This document shows positions 23,610 through 33,690 of a DNA stretch of 64,000 nt, one piece after another (the first letter of the stretch is position 1; the number at the start of each line of letters is the position of its first letter). The stretch spans positions 620,001 through 684,000 of the forward strand of contig NW_004457624.1 of assembly GCF_000203815.1 (NCBI RefSeq), given 5' to 3'. The position numbers and the translations under genes are program-made. The stretch is from Cavenderia fasciculata (lineage: Eukaryota > Evosea > Eumycetozoa > Acytosteliales > Cavenderiaceae). The notes beneath the pieces are model-generated. The model worked only from the letters and a program-made list of their open reading frames with translations, had not been told where the DNA came from and made no database searches.

Positions 23610-25199
23610 ATGGATTTAACTAGTAGAATTTACAATTACTTTACATCATCACCACCAGTAACTAATACTACTGTCTCTACTACAACAACTACTACCGTTG
23701 AACAATTACATCCATCTACATTTATCCAACAACAACAGGTCATCAATCACTATCACTCTTCACCAAAACCATTGAAATCACAAACACTATGTAGACACTT
23801 CCCAGAATGTAAAACGGTTGATTGTCCATACCTCCATCAAAAGACTACTTCCTTTTCGTCCACTAGTACCTTTGTTGGTCATCCTACTTCCCCTTCCCAT
23901 CAAAAGCCCACCTCAGAGACTCTCTGCAAGTATTATCCAAATTGTACCAAGAAGGATTGCACATTCCTCCATGAATCTGCTGCTGCTGCTACCAAGACCG
24001 TTACTGCTACCAAGGCCTCAGAGACTCTCTGCAAGTTTTATCCAAATTGTACCAAGAAGGATTGCACATTCCTACATGAATCTACTACTACTGCTACTAC
24101 CAAGACTTCAGAGATGCTCTGCAAGTATTATCCAAATTGCACAAAGAAGGATTGTACTTTCCTCCATGAATCTGCTGCCAAGAGTGCTGGTGAAACTTCA
24201 GTAGACAAGGTTTGCAGATATTGGAACACGGACAAGTATTGCAAGTTTGGTGCCGAATGCAAATACCAACACCCCACTCATGTTCCAACCCTCGATGACA
24301 TCCTCACCTACAAATCGTCGGTCACTGTAAAGTCTGATCCAGGCTTACAAGAGAACACCCGTCTCCCACAGGGAGTCCCTTCGGTACCAAATGCAAAGTA
24401 CCGTGTGATGGACAACGGTCTCCTTATTTGCTTCATCCCCTTTTCACGTACCTACAACAATATCACCTATTACAAAAAGATTAAATTGTACCGTTTCAAC
24501 AAGACTAAACAACAGTACAAGATGACCTTTTCATACCGAGTAGAAGACTTTCACTTTACCACTGCTGCAGCTAGCAATGGCTTCTTGGTTTGTTCAAGAT
24601 TACCATTTGATGCTGATGTATTAAAATTAATGGAAGATCATGAAGCTTCAATCAAGAAAATTAAAAAGGTAAGTAAAACAAAAAAAAATTAATAATAATA
24701 ATAATAGTAATAATGATGATTAATAACCATTTATCTTTTATTTATTTATTTGTATTAGTTGAATGAATCCAACACTGAATTGTATAAAAAGAATGGAGAA
24801 TTATTGGAAAAGAATAGTAAACTTTTCCAAGAGAATGTAGAATTAAAGGAAAGAAATAGAAAGTTGATTGTCCAAACAAGACCTGTAAGAGTATTCAATT
24901 CAAGTTGGTCAAATAGTTCAAATTCTTCTGCTAGAAGAAACCAAAGAATATTTGCAAATATTAGAAGAAGAGATCCAGTTGATATTCTCGTCTACAATGA
25001 TAAAGCCAAAACCTTTGTTCATGTATTGGAATACCACAAGCCAGCCGATCATGTCCATCTCGAAGGAAAGCACCTTACCCTCTGGGACAAAGAAACCAAG
25101 ATGGCCCATCATTTTGATATCAAAATTCAAACATCTGATGTTGGCAATTTCAATTTTGATCAACCAGTAGAACCCAAAAAGCTTTGTGACCAATTTTAA
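23610..25199 (+). CDS. CCCH zinc-finger protein with five fingers and a coiled coil
   Basis: Probable RNA-binding protein. Exons 23610-24668 and 24759-25199 join in phase 0, giving 499 residues. Residues 1-55 are a Thr/Ser/Gln-rich leader. Four fingers of the C-X5-C-X4-C-X3-H type, as in Nab2/ZC3H14 poly(A)-binding proteins, lie at about 61-76, 106-121, 141-156 and 171-186. The last three are nearly identical (CKYYPNCTKKDCTFLHES) and arose by internal duplication. A fifth, canonical C-X8-C-X5-C-X3-H finger lies at 202-221. The middle (about 250-345) is a globular region I do not recognise. Exon 2 begins with a heptad-rich coiled coil (ELYKKNGELLEKNSKLFQEN). The C-terminal region, with PVDILVYNDKAKTFVHVLEY, is also unassigned. 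The gene is intact and sits, in opposite orientation, between two damaged ComC-like copies. Confidence 0.85.
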
Positions 25200-25447
25200 G
25201 AATAATCTTTATACCTATTTGTTTTAAAACCTATATATCCAACATTGTAAATTTGTAATTTTAATTTCTCTTTTTGTAAAAAATAAAATAAAAAAATAGA
25301 ATCATTGTTATTATCATTTAAATTTCTGTGATGAATGAAAAGAAATAATTAGAATATGTGTGATGTACATCAACAGTAATACAGATAAGATTTTGGTTGA
25401 ACTTTAATTTTTATTTTAGTTTTAGTTTTTCAATCTGTTACTATGGT

Positions 25448-28261
25448 TTATTGTTCTTGGGTGTTGGCTTTTGCGATAGGAGACATTTTGTTGCTTTGAC
25501 TTTTAAAACATTTGTTGAATCTATTTGCAAATTTAAATTGTACCTTCTTCTTTAATACTTTGGCTGCTATTAATATAATAGATATCACCACAAATGATAC
25601 ACAAACGGCAATCACAATGATCTTCCAATTAGATTCTGCGACTTTATCATCTAAATCCAATTCTTGAAATGAATCAATTTCAAATAGAAAATCAAAATCA
25701 AGTCCATCAACATCAAATGATACTGTTGGGTCGGTTGTATTTGGTGTGATTGTTCTGTTGATGTCTGTAAATAAATTTATAATAAAATAAATAAATAATT
25801 TTAATTTAATATATTCAAAGATGTACACATTAATATACATACATTTTGTCAAACAATTATCAATATCACTGTAACCATTCTGGCATTGACATTTGCCACT
25901 ATCATCACAATATCCATGACCATAACAATTAAATGTATTCGAGCTCACATTCTGATTTTGATATTCCATCATCAGATGGTTGTTGTGGTTGGTGGTGATT
26001 TGAAGATTTAATATATTTCTAGCCAATGTATTTAAATGATTATTCAATTTCAGTTGAACAGAAGCCAATCCAAATGATGGTTGTTGATCAAGTGTACAAT
26101 TGAAATGGAATTGTGATACTGATTCAACAACACACTCGATTGTATTATTAATCTTGATTGATACAGTTGTTGTTGTTGTTGAAGTGTTGGATATCGATGG
26201 ACCAAAATCACCATTCAATTCAACATTCTTGTTGTTTGATGAATTATATTCCTGAACTGATAATTGGATACGCTATTTAATAATAAATGTTATGGTTAGG
26301 AGGCTATATATAAATATAAAAGTTATGGTTAGGATTATAAAAATAATTTTAATTATTTAATTTAATTTAAATACATCATTACATACGTTTTGAACAATTA
26401 TTATAAAATGCATTAGTATTACATAAACATATACCATCAACATTACATTTTCCATTTCCATGGCAATTAATTGGTTGATTGTTCACAGAGATAGGCAAGT
26501 GAATAAAATGTAAATGGTACCTGTGATTCCACGTATGAGTTTGAAACTATTAATTGATGATCTCCATTCGATAAATGAGGTGTTGTACATTGGAATTGGT
26601 TTGAAGCTGTATTGATTAGATTGGTACACTCAATACTATTATCAACTGTTAATGTGATTAAAATATGGATTATAATCTAATGTAAAATTGAAAATGATGT
26701 TGTATTTGATTTGTACACTAGTCAGTTGACCAATAGTGATATCACCATTGACAATCATCAGATCTGAACTTGGTATGGATCCAAATTGATTGTAACTAGA
26801 GTCGGGATAGTTAGTATTGGAGTTACAACATGCGAGTTTATAACTATTTATTAATTCCCTTTATACATACCAGTAATAGTAGCAATATTCTTCCTATTGG
26901 TAACTAAAAGATTATCTTTGTTACTAATAGTAACTTTTAGTAAAAGAATGGGAATAAGTATGGGTATGAAAAACACTGAAACAGTTAGTTTGTCTGATTA
27001 AATAGTAGATACATACCTAGACAACTAAAATTGTGGGGTTTCAGTAAATCTGAAGATAATGTTATACCTTTATAACACCAGTAACAATCTGGAACTGAGG
27101 AAATTAAAGTGTCACGGATGGACAACACATGTAATCTACAGAACCAATCAGGAATGGGACCAGTAAAGTTGGGGTTATTCTCAATATTCAAATATCCTAA
27201 AGTGTCTGGCAATTTTGAAGAGAAATTCTGTATGTTATTACCATTTAAATATCTGTTGTGATGAATGAAAAGAAATAAATTAGAATTATGTGATGTGATA
27301 AACAGTAATACTAATCATTAGGACATACAATTTAATCAATCGTTGGGAACTTGGATAAATGAAAACTCATTAAGTCCCATTCCCTCCATCTGTAAATATA
27401 AGAGGTTTGAATCTAATAGATGATCACGAAACAATACTGGAACTTGGGGATGGGAGTACTGTCGAGTGTCGTCCATTGATCCATCTATTAGATTGGTATA
27501 AAACAACAGTCAAAAATATTAATAATAAAAATCAATAAGGTTAATCCATCAATCCAATTATTATTAATCTTACAATTGCCCAATACCTGATGGATTTCCT
27601 ATTCTAGGAAATGACACTCAACAGTTGTTCCTGAACGAACCAAGGTAAAAGTTTTCAAAGCAGTCAATTTCAATGATGTTAAAGAAGAAGAGGAAGAGTT
27701 GGCACCATCCCTATTTTCGTAGGGTTCTAAAAAACTATATCTATAGTTATTACAGAAATAAATTAAATAGGTTAATTTATCCCATTTTAAAATGGGATCT
27801 ACAATTTAAATTATAATTTTCTCTCTCTTTTGTCTATCTACATACATTTCAACGATACGATATTGTCCATCAAATGTGTCGTTGGAACAAATAAATCTTG
27901 TATTTTGATTTGATCCAGCATATGATTCACATAGAGACTGATTCTGTGGTTTTGGTAGTCCATATTGTCTAAATAGAGAAGAGCGATTGGTTGTTAGGAT
28001 ACAATAAAAACAAGAATGTTTGTTTAATAATCATACCGAATTAGAAAAATAGCTGATTGAACAAGATAATTGTTTAAACAATAATAGCGTTTATTTGTAA
28101 TTCTATCTTGTTTAGCTTATATAATTATACATACGTTCATCATCAGGAATAGTTTGTTGTGAAATTGATAGTGAAATATGATATTGACAAAGTAGTAGTG
28201 TCATTAACATTAATACTACTAGATACCAGTTACTACTACTATTGCCACTATTATTATTCAT
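25448..28261 (-). pseudogene. ComC-like cell-surface gene, copy C (most degraded)
   Basis: Third copy of the family. Exon 1 (28135-28261) still encodes a signal peptide, SNWYLVVLMLMTLLLCQYHI. One LRR exon is clear (TLGYLNIENNPNFTGPIPDW), but other LRR exons present in A and B are shortened or missing. The TIG/EGF region carries at least two small indels (2 bases lost near 26650; one base gained in the first EGF near 26468), so it cannot be read through. The second TIG and EGF are open (NTFNCYGHGYCDDSGKCQCQ). The last exon passes from VDGLDFDFLFEIDSFQELDL straight to the membrane helix (WKIIVIAVCVSFVVISIILI) and basic tail, so the whole ComC supersandwich domain is gone. An isolated readable part spans 25448-26218. 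Confidence 0.75.
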
Positions 28262-28293
28262 TGTTGTTCTTGTTGTACTGTATTATGACATGT

Positions 28294-28335
28294 GTTGATT
28301 ATTTCAACATGATGATGATGTTGATAACAACAACC
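28294..28335 (-). promoter_or_regulatory. Conserved inverted-repeat box upstream of ComC-like copy C
   Basis: Gene-sense ATCATCATCATGTTGAAATA and flanks match the boxes before copies A and B, with a less perfect left arm. CCATTTTAATAA and TTGCTAATTATGACC follow farther upstream, as in copies A and B. Confidence 0.4.
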
Positions 28336-28493
28336 AAGAGATGGTATGGTGTGAATTGATTGATCGATCGAGATCCATTTTAATAACCCTAGTACAGTAA
28401 CTTTAACAAATCACCCTCTCTCATTGCTAAACCTAAGGGTTGCTAATTATGACCAACGGGTAGGTGTGTGTGATTGATTTAAAATTTATTTAT

Positions 28494-30803
28494 TTATTTA
28501 TTTATTTTATTGTTTAATAATAATCCAAGTAATGTACCATCAGCGACTTGTGTATCATTAACATTATTATTATTATTATTTTTGTCAGAATGATTAAAAG
28601 GATAGTGATGACGATAGAAATACATTAACAACTCTGCTGACGATTCAAACCATGAATAGTGAAACTTGGCACGTATAACTTGTTTACATCTACTTCTAAA
28701 TTGTTTGTATTCTTTGTAGTCGGTCTGTTGTTGATCAAGAGGATAATGATGAACCGATCGTTTAAACAACAAGATCGAGGTGACAAGTTGAAGATTACCT
28801 CCACCATTATTGGTGAGTAATTGGAATAGGTAGTCGTCGCTATTGTCGAGTGCAGTGGCATTATCGCGAAACAACCAACGTATAGTGTCATAGTCGGTGT
28901 ACAGTGACGACGGTGAGGTGCTCGGTCCGACAACATAATTGGCTGCAAAGTGCAGCTCTGGATGTCGGTTGATAAACTCGAGTTGGTGGTTATGTACGGC
29001 TGCCTTGAAAATGATTGGGTACTTGCTGCTAGCATCCAAGTGTGCCTTGAACGCTTCAAAGCATTCCGACGACCCCTTGGCACCGATTTTTGATATTTGT
29101 GCGGTCGTCAGTCCGAGACCTGCAACACTCGCCTTGACAAGCTCAAACTTGTGCAAAAAGTCTGTTGACATGGACCGCTTCATCTGTACACTCTGTTGCT
29201 GCATAGTGGCCAAGAGACTGGGGAAATCATCCGACATGAGACGTATGGGGTCGTTTAGGATCTGCGAGTAGTCGACATACATACACAGATTGTGGTAGGA
29301 TGATAGAACGTACTGGATGGCTCGCGCATCGATAGCAGCACCCAAGTCGCGGTCACCTTCAAACTCGAGCATGTGTCCTGTATCGCGTTCCATCTCCAAG
29401 AGGTAGTGTAGTATGTCTGAGCTGCCCACACCGGTTAGTGGGGCAGCCAAGTCGAGTTGGTCGTCCTTGTTGTACGTATCGAATATGTATGTGAGTATTT
29501 CTAACCCGTGCTGGGTATACTCGTCGCGATCGTCTCTCCAATGTATACAACACGGTAACCATAACGCGCATTTCCCCCATTCTGAGAGCCCGATAGCCTC
29601 GCTTGAAAATTCTTCCTCTTCATCCTCCTCGCCATCGACAATGGCAAACATCTCCTTTAAAATATCTAATGGAAGGAATGAAAGTAGATGTGTAAACAAG
29701 ACAAACCCTCTGTAAGAGTATTGACCGTCTTGTGTGCGGTCGGCCGTATCTTTTGTAAAAGCTTGATCCACCAAACTTTTAAAAAAGTAAGTGTACAGTG
29801 TGAACCGGTCCAATTGCACCAACCCAATATCAAACATCTCTTTGAGTAGCTGTCTAATCACTGGTGAATAGGTGAATGCAAAGTCGGTCGATACCAACAC
29901 TGTATGATTAAATACCAACATGTCCAATTCAACTGGATCCAACGTGTCTGCTCCAAACCTCTCTTTCATCATATCCCGGGTGTATTCCAAATGATCGTCT
30001 ACTCCACAGCACTGGTTATACTGTTCCAAAAGTTTCAGTCTATTTGTACCATCCTTGTGGTTGACCATAGCCAATCTAACAGCATCATAGTTTGATTTAC
30101 TTTTTGGAGTTGTCTCTGCAACATTTTGATAATACAATTCTATCAAATCTCGATCACCCAATTGAAATATAATCTTTGGATTCATTATACCATTCTCTCC
30201 AAATAATATATTATTATTTTGATTATTTTGATTATTATTATTATTATTATTATCAATTAAGAATAACTTTAATAATTGAATGGTTGATTCAGGTGAAGTT
30301 GTGTTGATATTTTTTAATATTGCTTGAATACAGTTGACAGTGTTGTAGAGTAATGGGAGAGGATGAGTGATTTGAAGAAGTGTCTTTACAACATTGATAT
30401 TGCCACCGTTGCATGCTTGAATGATCAATGAACGGCCTCCAATAAAAAATAGACTTGTTGTTGCATGGTTGAGGAAGAATTGTAGGTGGTCTAGTGTTGT
30501 TGAACGACTACTGCATAACTCTTGAATGGTTCTTGAAGTAAAGTTGACAATCACTTGATTTCTATTGATCTTGTCAATCAATAGATTATTGTACCCATTT
30601 TGAACCATCAATGTTGCATCACACCATTCTCTATACTTGGTCAACTTGATTATATACTTGTTGTTATTCTCGTTGTTATTGTTGCTGTCTTGAGGATTGC
30701 ATGTGAGGTAGGGATGATTGATCGAGTTGATACATCTAAATATATGTTTTATCAATACAGTGTTTCGAAATACACTGAATATTACATTCTGTCTATGTGT
30801 CAT
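28494..30803 (-). CDS. Ankyrin-type repeat protein of a dictyostelid family
   Basis: Single-exon gene of 769 residues. The N-terminus FSVFRNTVLIKHIFRCINSI resembles the short F-box-like helix that opens many members of a large, lineage-expanded dictyostelid ankyrin family. An ankyrin-like unit is clear near residue 125 (SLIIQACNGGNINVVKTLLQ), and weaker helical pairs recur along the protein (SDILHYLLEME; DYDTIRWLFRDN). Two Asn runs interrupt the chain. No catalytic domain was seen. Members of this family are probably protein-interaction scaffolds, but the substrate and partner are unknown. The 3' end abuts the upstream region of ComC-like copy C. Confidence 0.8.
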   Translation of the reverse strand: MTHRQNVIFSVFRNTVLIKHIFRCINSINHPYLTCNPQDSNNNNENNNKYIIKLTKYREWCDATLMVQNGYNNLLIDKINRNQVIVNFTSRTIQELCSSRSTTLDHLQFFLNHATTSLFFIGGRSLIIQACNGGNINVVKTLLQITHPLPLLYNTVNCIQAILKNINTTSPESTIQLLKLFLIDNNNNNNNQNNQNNNILFGENGIMNPKIIFQLGDRDLIELYYQNVAETTPKSKSNYDAVRLAMVNHKDGTNRLKLLEQYNQCCGVDDHLEYTRDMMKERFGADTLDPVELDMLVFNHTVLVSTDFAFTYSPVIRQLLKEMFDIGLVQLDRFTLYTYFFKSLVDQAFTKDTADRTQDGQYSYRGFVLFTHLLSFLPLDILKEMFAIVDGEEDEEEEFSSEAIGLSEWGKCALWLPCCIHWRDDRDEYTQHGLEILTYIFDTYNKDDQLDLAAPLTGVGSSDILHYLLEMERDTGHMLEFEGDRDLGAAIDARAIQYVLSSYHNLCMYVDYSQILNDPIRLMSDDFPSLLATMQQQSVQMKRSMSTDFLHKFELVKASVAGLGLTTAQISKIGAKGSSECFEAFKAHLDASSKYPIIFKAAVHNHQLEFINRHPELHFAANYVVGPSTSPSSLYTDYDTIRWLFRDNATALDNSDDYLFQLLTNNGGGNLQLVTSILLFKRSVHHYPLDQQQTDYKEYKQFRSRCKQVIRAKFHYSWFESSAELLMYFYRHHYPFNHSDKNNNNNNVNDTQVADGTLLGLLLNNKINK

Positions 30804-31257
30804 CTAATTAATAGATATATATATATATATAATTATCTATAAAGTTTAAGAAGAATAAACAATGACAGTAAACGTTTGCTTTGTACTCGAGCCAAAACAA
30901 GTAATTTGATGAGAAAAAAAAACAAAAGATTTCCAAGTATGAATGGATTGGAAAAAAGGTTGGTTGTTGGATGATGAATACAAAGCAAAGAAAAGGCTAT
31001 TATGCTATTCTTTGTTTGTTGAATCTTTTATTTATATTTTGAATGGGTTGGGGGGCCATAGTGTATGGTCTCGGTTTGGTTAGTATAATAATAATTTTAC
31101 AAGAGGTGCACTTTGTACAAGCAGCACAATAGAATCTCTTTTCTTTGGACACAACACACTAAAGTAGACGACGTGGTGGTGGTCATTGATTGTTGTTGTG
31201 GACACATTTGTAATTGTTTGGTTGTACCCTTTTGGTTTTGTTTGGCACCAGTACATT
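30804..31257. other. Intergenic between ankyrin gene and cytochrome b5
   Basis: No gene supported. AT-rich with a (TA)n stretch near 30815-30830. The small open frame at 31080-31301 is a low-complexity read of the cytochrome b5 3' region. Confidence 0.5.
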
Positions 31258-31759
31258 TTAGAATGAATCTCTAATATTTGGTGACTGCAATAATTTACCA
31301 ATTAAATATTGATCCAACATATCGTATGCATCATCACTATGACCAATATCCTCGAAAAGGTATGTTGAATCTTTGCCTGCTCCTTCCTAAAATAATATCA
31401 AGAAAGGGTGGTTTTGAATTAATAATTAGAAATAGCATTAATGTGATATGATATCAAAGCGAGTGAAGCAAAGGGATATTTACCAAAATAATGGAACCAC
31501 CAGGATGTTGGTCAAAAAAGGGTGTAAGATCGTAAACGTTGGATTGGATAACCATCCATAAATCGGTTGCTTTGTTGTGTTTTTTAACTTGATCCATTGT
31601 GTAGAATGTATTTTCTGGTGTACTTGTTGTTATAGGTATATTACTCGTTACATTATTATTGTTATTATTGACAGAAGAGTTGGTATTGTTGCTATTGTTA
31701 CTAGGTTGAATGGCTGGGTCATTCAAATGGTATATAACAAGTGGTTCAGTGTCGCCCAT
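31258..31759 (-). CDS. Cytochrome b5 family protein
   Basis: Small haem-binding electron-transfer protein. Exons 31484-31759 and 31258-31386 join in phase 0, giving 134 residues. Residues 1-48 are an Asn/Ser/Thr-rich leader. The cytochrome b5 domain follows: FYTMDQVKKHNKATDLWMVI, then YDLTPFFDQHPGGSIIL with the first axial His in HPGG, then DSTYLFEDIGHSDDAYDML with the second axial His, then YLIGKL. The protein ends shortly after this domain without a membrane anchor, so it is probably soluble or a partner of another redox enzyme. The acidic surface fits docking to a basic partner, but which one is unknown. Confidence 0.92.
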
Positions 31760-32366
31760 TATTATTATTATTACTTTATTTCTATCGTTGTTGTTGTTGA
31801 TGATGTTCTACCTTTCTTTTAAGTTTGCTTGAGTTACTATTGTTTGTTGTTATTGTAACACACTTTACTATTCGAACGGTGTTTTTAAAAAATGTTATAT
31901 AAAACAACAACACGCACACGACGACGATCGAAGAGAGAGAGTGTATAGGACGAGACGACAGTATATATTATATACTGGGATGATGTTTGTTTACTGGTGA
32001 AGATAAACAACAAAGAAAAGAAAAGAAAAGAAAAAAAAAACAGTCTATGTCTCTGTCTTTGCTGGTTTGTTGTTTTTGAGAGATCTCTCTATTTTTATGA
32101 CGATGCGTTCGAACGAACGAGCACTACAACAATTTTTTTAAATAAAAATATCTTTTTTGAATATGATAGTGATAGTGATAGTGATAGTTCTTTAATGAAA
32201 TAGTAGTAGTAGAGATAGTAATTTAATTGCAAGCAAAAAAAAAAGAATAAACATAAATCATCAACAAAAACAACAAGAAGAACCAGAGCTCTGGTTGTGT
32301 GAAATTTCAGTGTTTTCACGAAAACATTATTCAAAAGCGGAAATTTCATCATGTGGGTGAAAGATA

Positions 32367-32455
32367 CCACCCCCAGAACGAGGTGGAGATTTAAAAAGAA
32401 TGGGGGGTTCTGTCAGAAATTGAATTAAAATCTCCTGCCTGAAGTAGGAGGGTGG
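32367..32455. repeat. Imperfect inverted repeat
   Basis: Outer arms CCACCC (32367-32372) and GGGTGG (32450-32455), inner arms GGAGATTT (32385-32392) and AAATCTCC (32428-32435), with internal loops between. It is more GC-rich than its surroundings. Confidence 0.6.
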
Positions 32456-33016
32456 CAGATAGAGAGAAGGAAGGAGGGATAGTTGTATATCTGTTTTTAG
32501 TGTTATGTGTTTATTTAATTACAAACTCACGATTATTATTATAACAATTTCATTCACATTCAATTCACATTCAGTTTATTATTACTCCATCCAAAAGTAC
32601 ACTTTCATTCTTTTTAGCTGTAGGTCTGTTCTTATCTTTTATTATTATTATGTGTGTGTCATATGACCACAACTTGTAATGGAATGTTTGGAATGAATGA
32701 ATGATAGACAGATAGGATAGAAAACATAAAGATGGTCTAAAAAGAGTATCTGTGACACAATATTTATCTTGTAATCGACATTCAGATATCTTTGAATAAG
32801 CAGCAGTCATCTGATATGTACTATAATAATAATAGTTGTGTATGTTGTTTTGTATTTTTCTTCTAGTTTAATAATAATAGTTTTTGAGGAACAAAAGAAT
32901 TGTTTCTCGTTGTCAACTTGCAACGCCACCTTTTTAGACCTACAAGGAATTCCTGAGAAGTAATTAATTAAAATATACATTGCTCTACCTATCATTTTGA
33001 GGAATCGGGTATGACA

Positions 33017-33260
33017 GAACTTTGAATCCTTTTCCCTTCGAAGCAGGCATGATGTTTGTCCATAGTAAATAGCTCTTACTATGATTTTTTTTTTCGTTAG
33101 ACGGGGTATGGGATGAAAAAACGAACGAATCGTTCCTCGTCTGCTTCTTCAAAGCTGATGATTGGCACTGAACTACATTTATCACGATGATAGTGCTCTA
33201 TCACAAACCTTACTATGGACAAACATCATGCCTGCTTCGAAGGGAAAGGATTCAAAGTTC
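33017..33260. repeat. Long inverted repeat, arms 52 and 51 bases
   Basis: Left arm 33017-33068 and right arm 33210-33260 are reverse complements apart from one extra T. Each contains CTTCGAAGCAGGCATGATGT or its complement. The spacer is 141 bases. A transcript in either direction would form a stem of about 50 base pairs. Confidence 0.9.
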
Positions 33261-33690
33261 TTTACCCTACTACACATATATAAATCTATCTGTATTAAAA
33301 TTAAAACATACTATCTATACAATCTCTAAAAATCTAAAAGGAGATAGTATCGCGCACAGTTATTTGTGATCATAAACTATAAAGTGTTTTCTTTTATTTG
33401 TTATTATATATTTTGATTCGTCGGGAGGAGGGAGGGGGATTGATTGTGAAGAGGAAGGAATATTGGGTTTAGTATTTAAATTTTACAGGATAATTTACTG
33501 GGAGGAGTATGGATGATTGTTATTGTCATGTGAAGGTAATAAATGAATTGATTTGGTTGATTTGGTTGATATAGGGGATGACTTTTTGATTGCAAATATT
33601 TATTCAATATTACAACCCGTCATCGTTACTCTATCTTTTGTTTTCTTTCTTTTTTCATGATCCATCTATTATTTTATATATATATTTTTT

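Larger units (their letters stand above)
31760..33690. other. Intergenic region with fold-back sequences
   Basis: No protein gene could be supported. It contains a 16-base palindrome AACCAGAGCTCTGGTT near 32280, an imperfect inverted repeat at 32367-32455, and a long, almost perfect inverted repeat at 33017-33260. The rest is AT-rich with short purine runs. Confidence 0.55.

Noticed and set aside
32571-33185. Minus-strand open frames around the inverted repeats
   Set aside because: They end within the fold-back arms and show no domain or codon bias.
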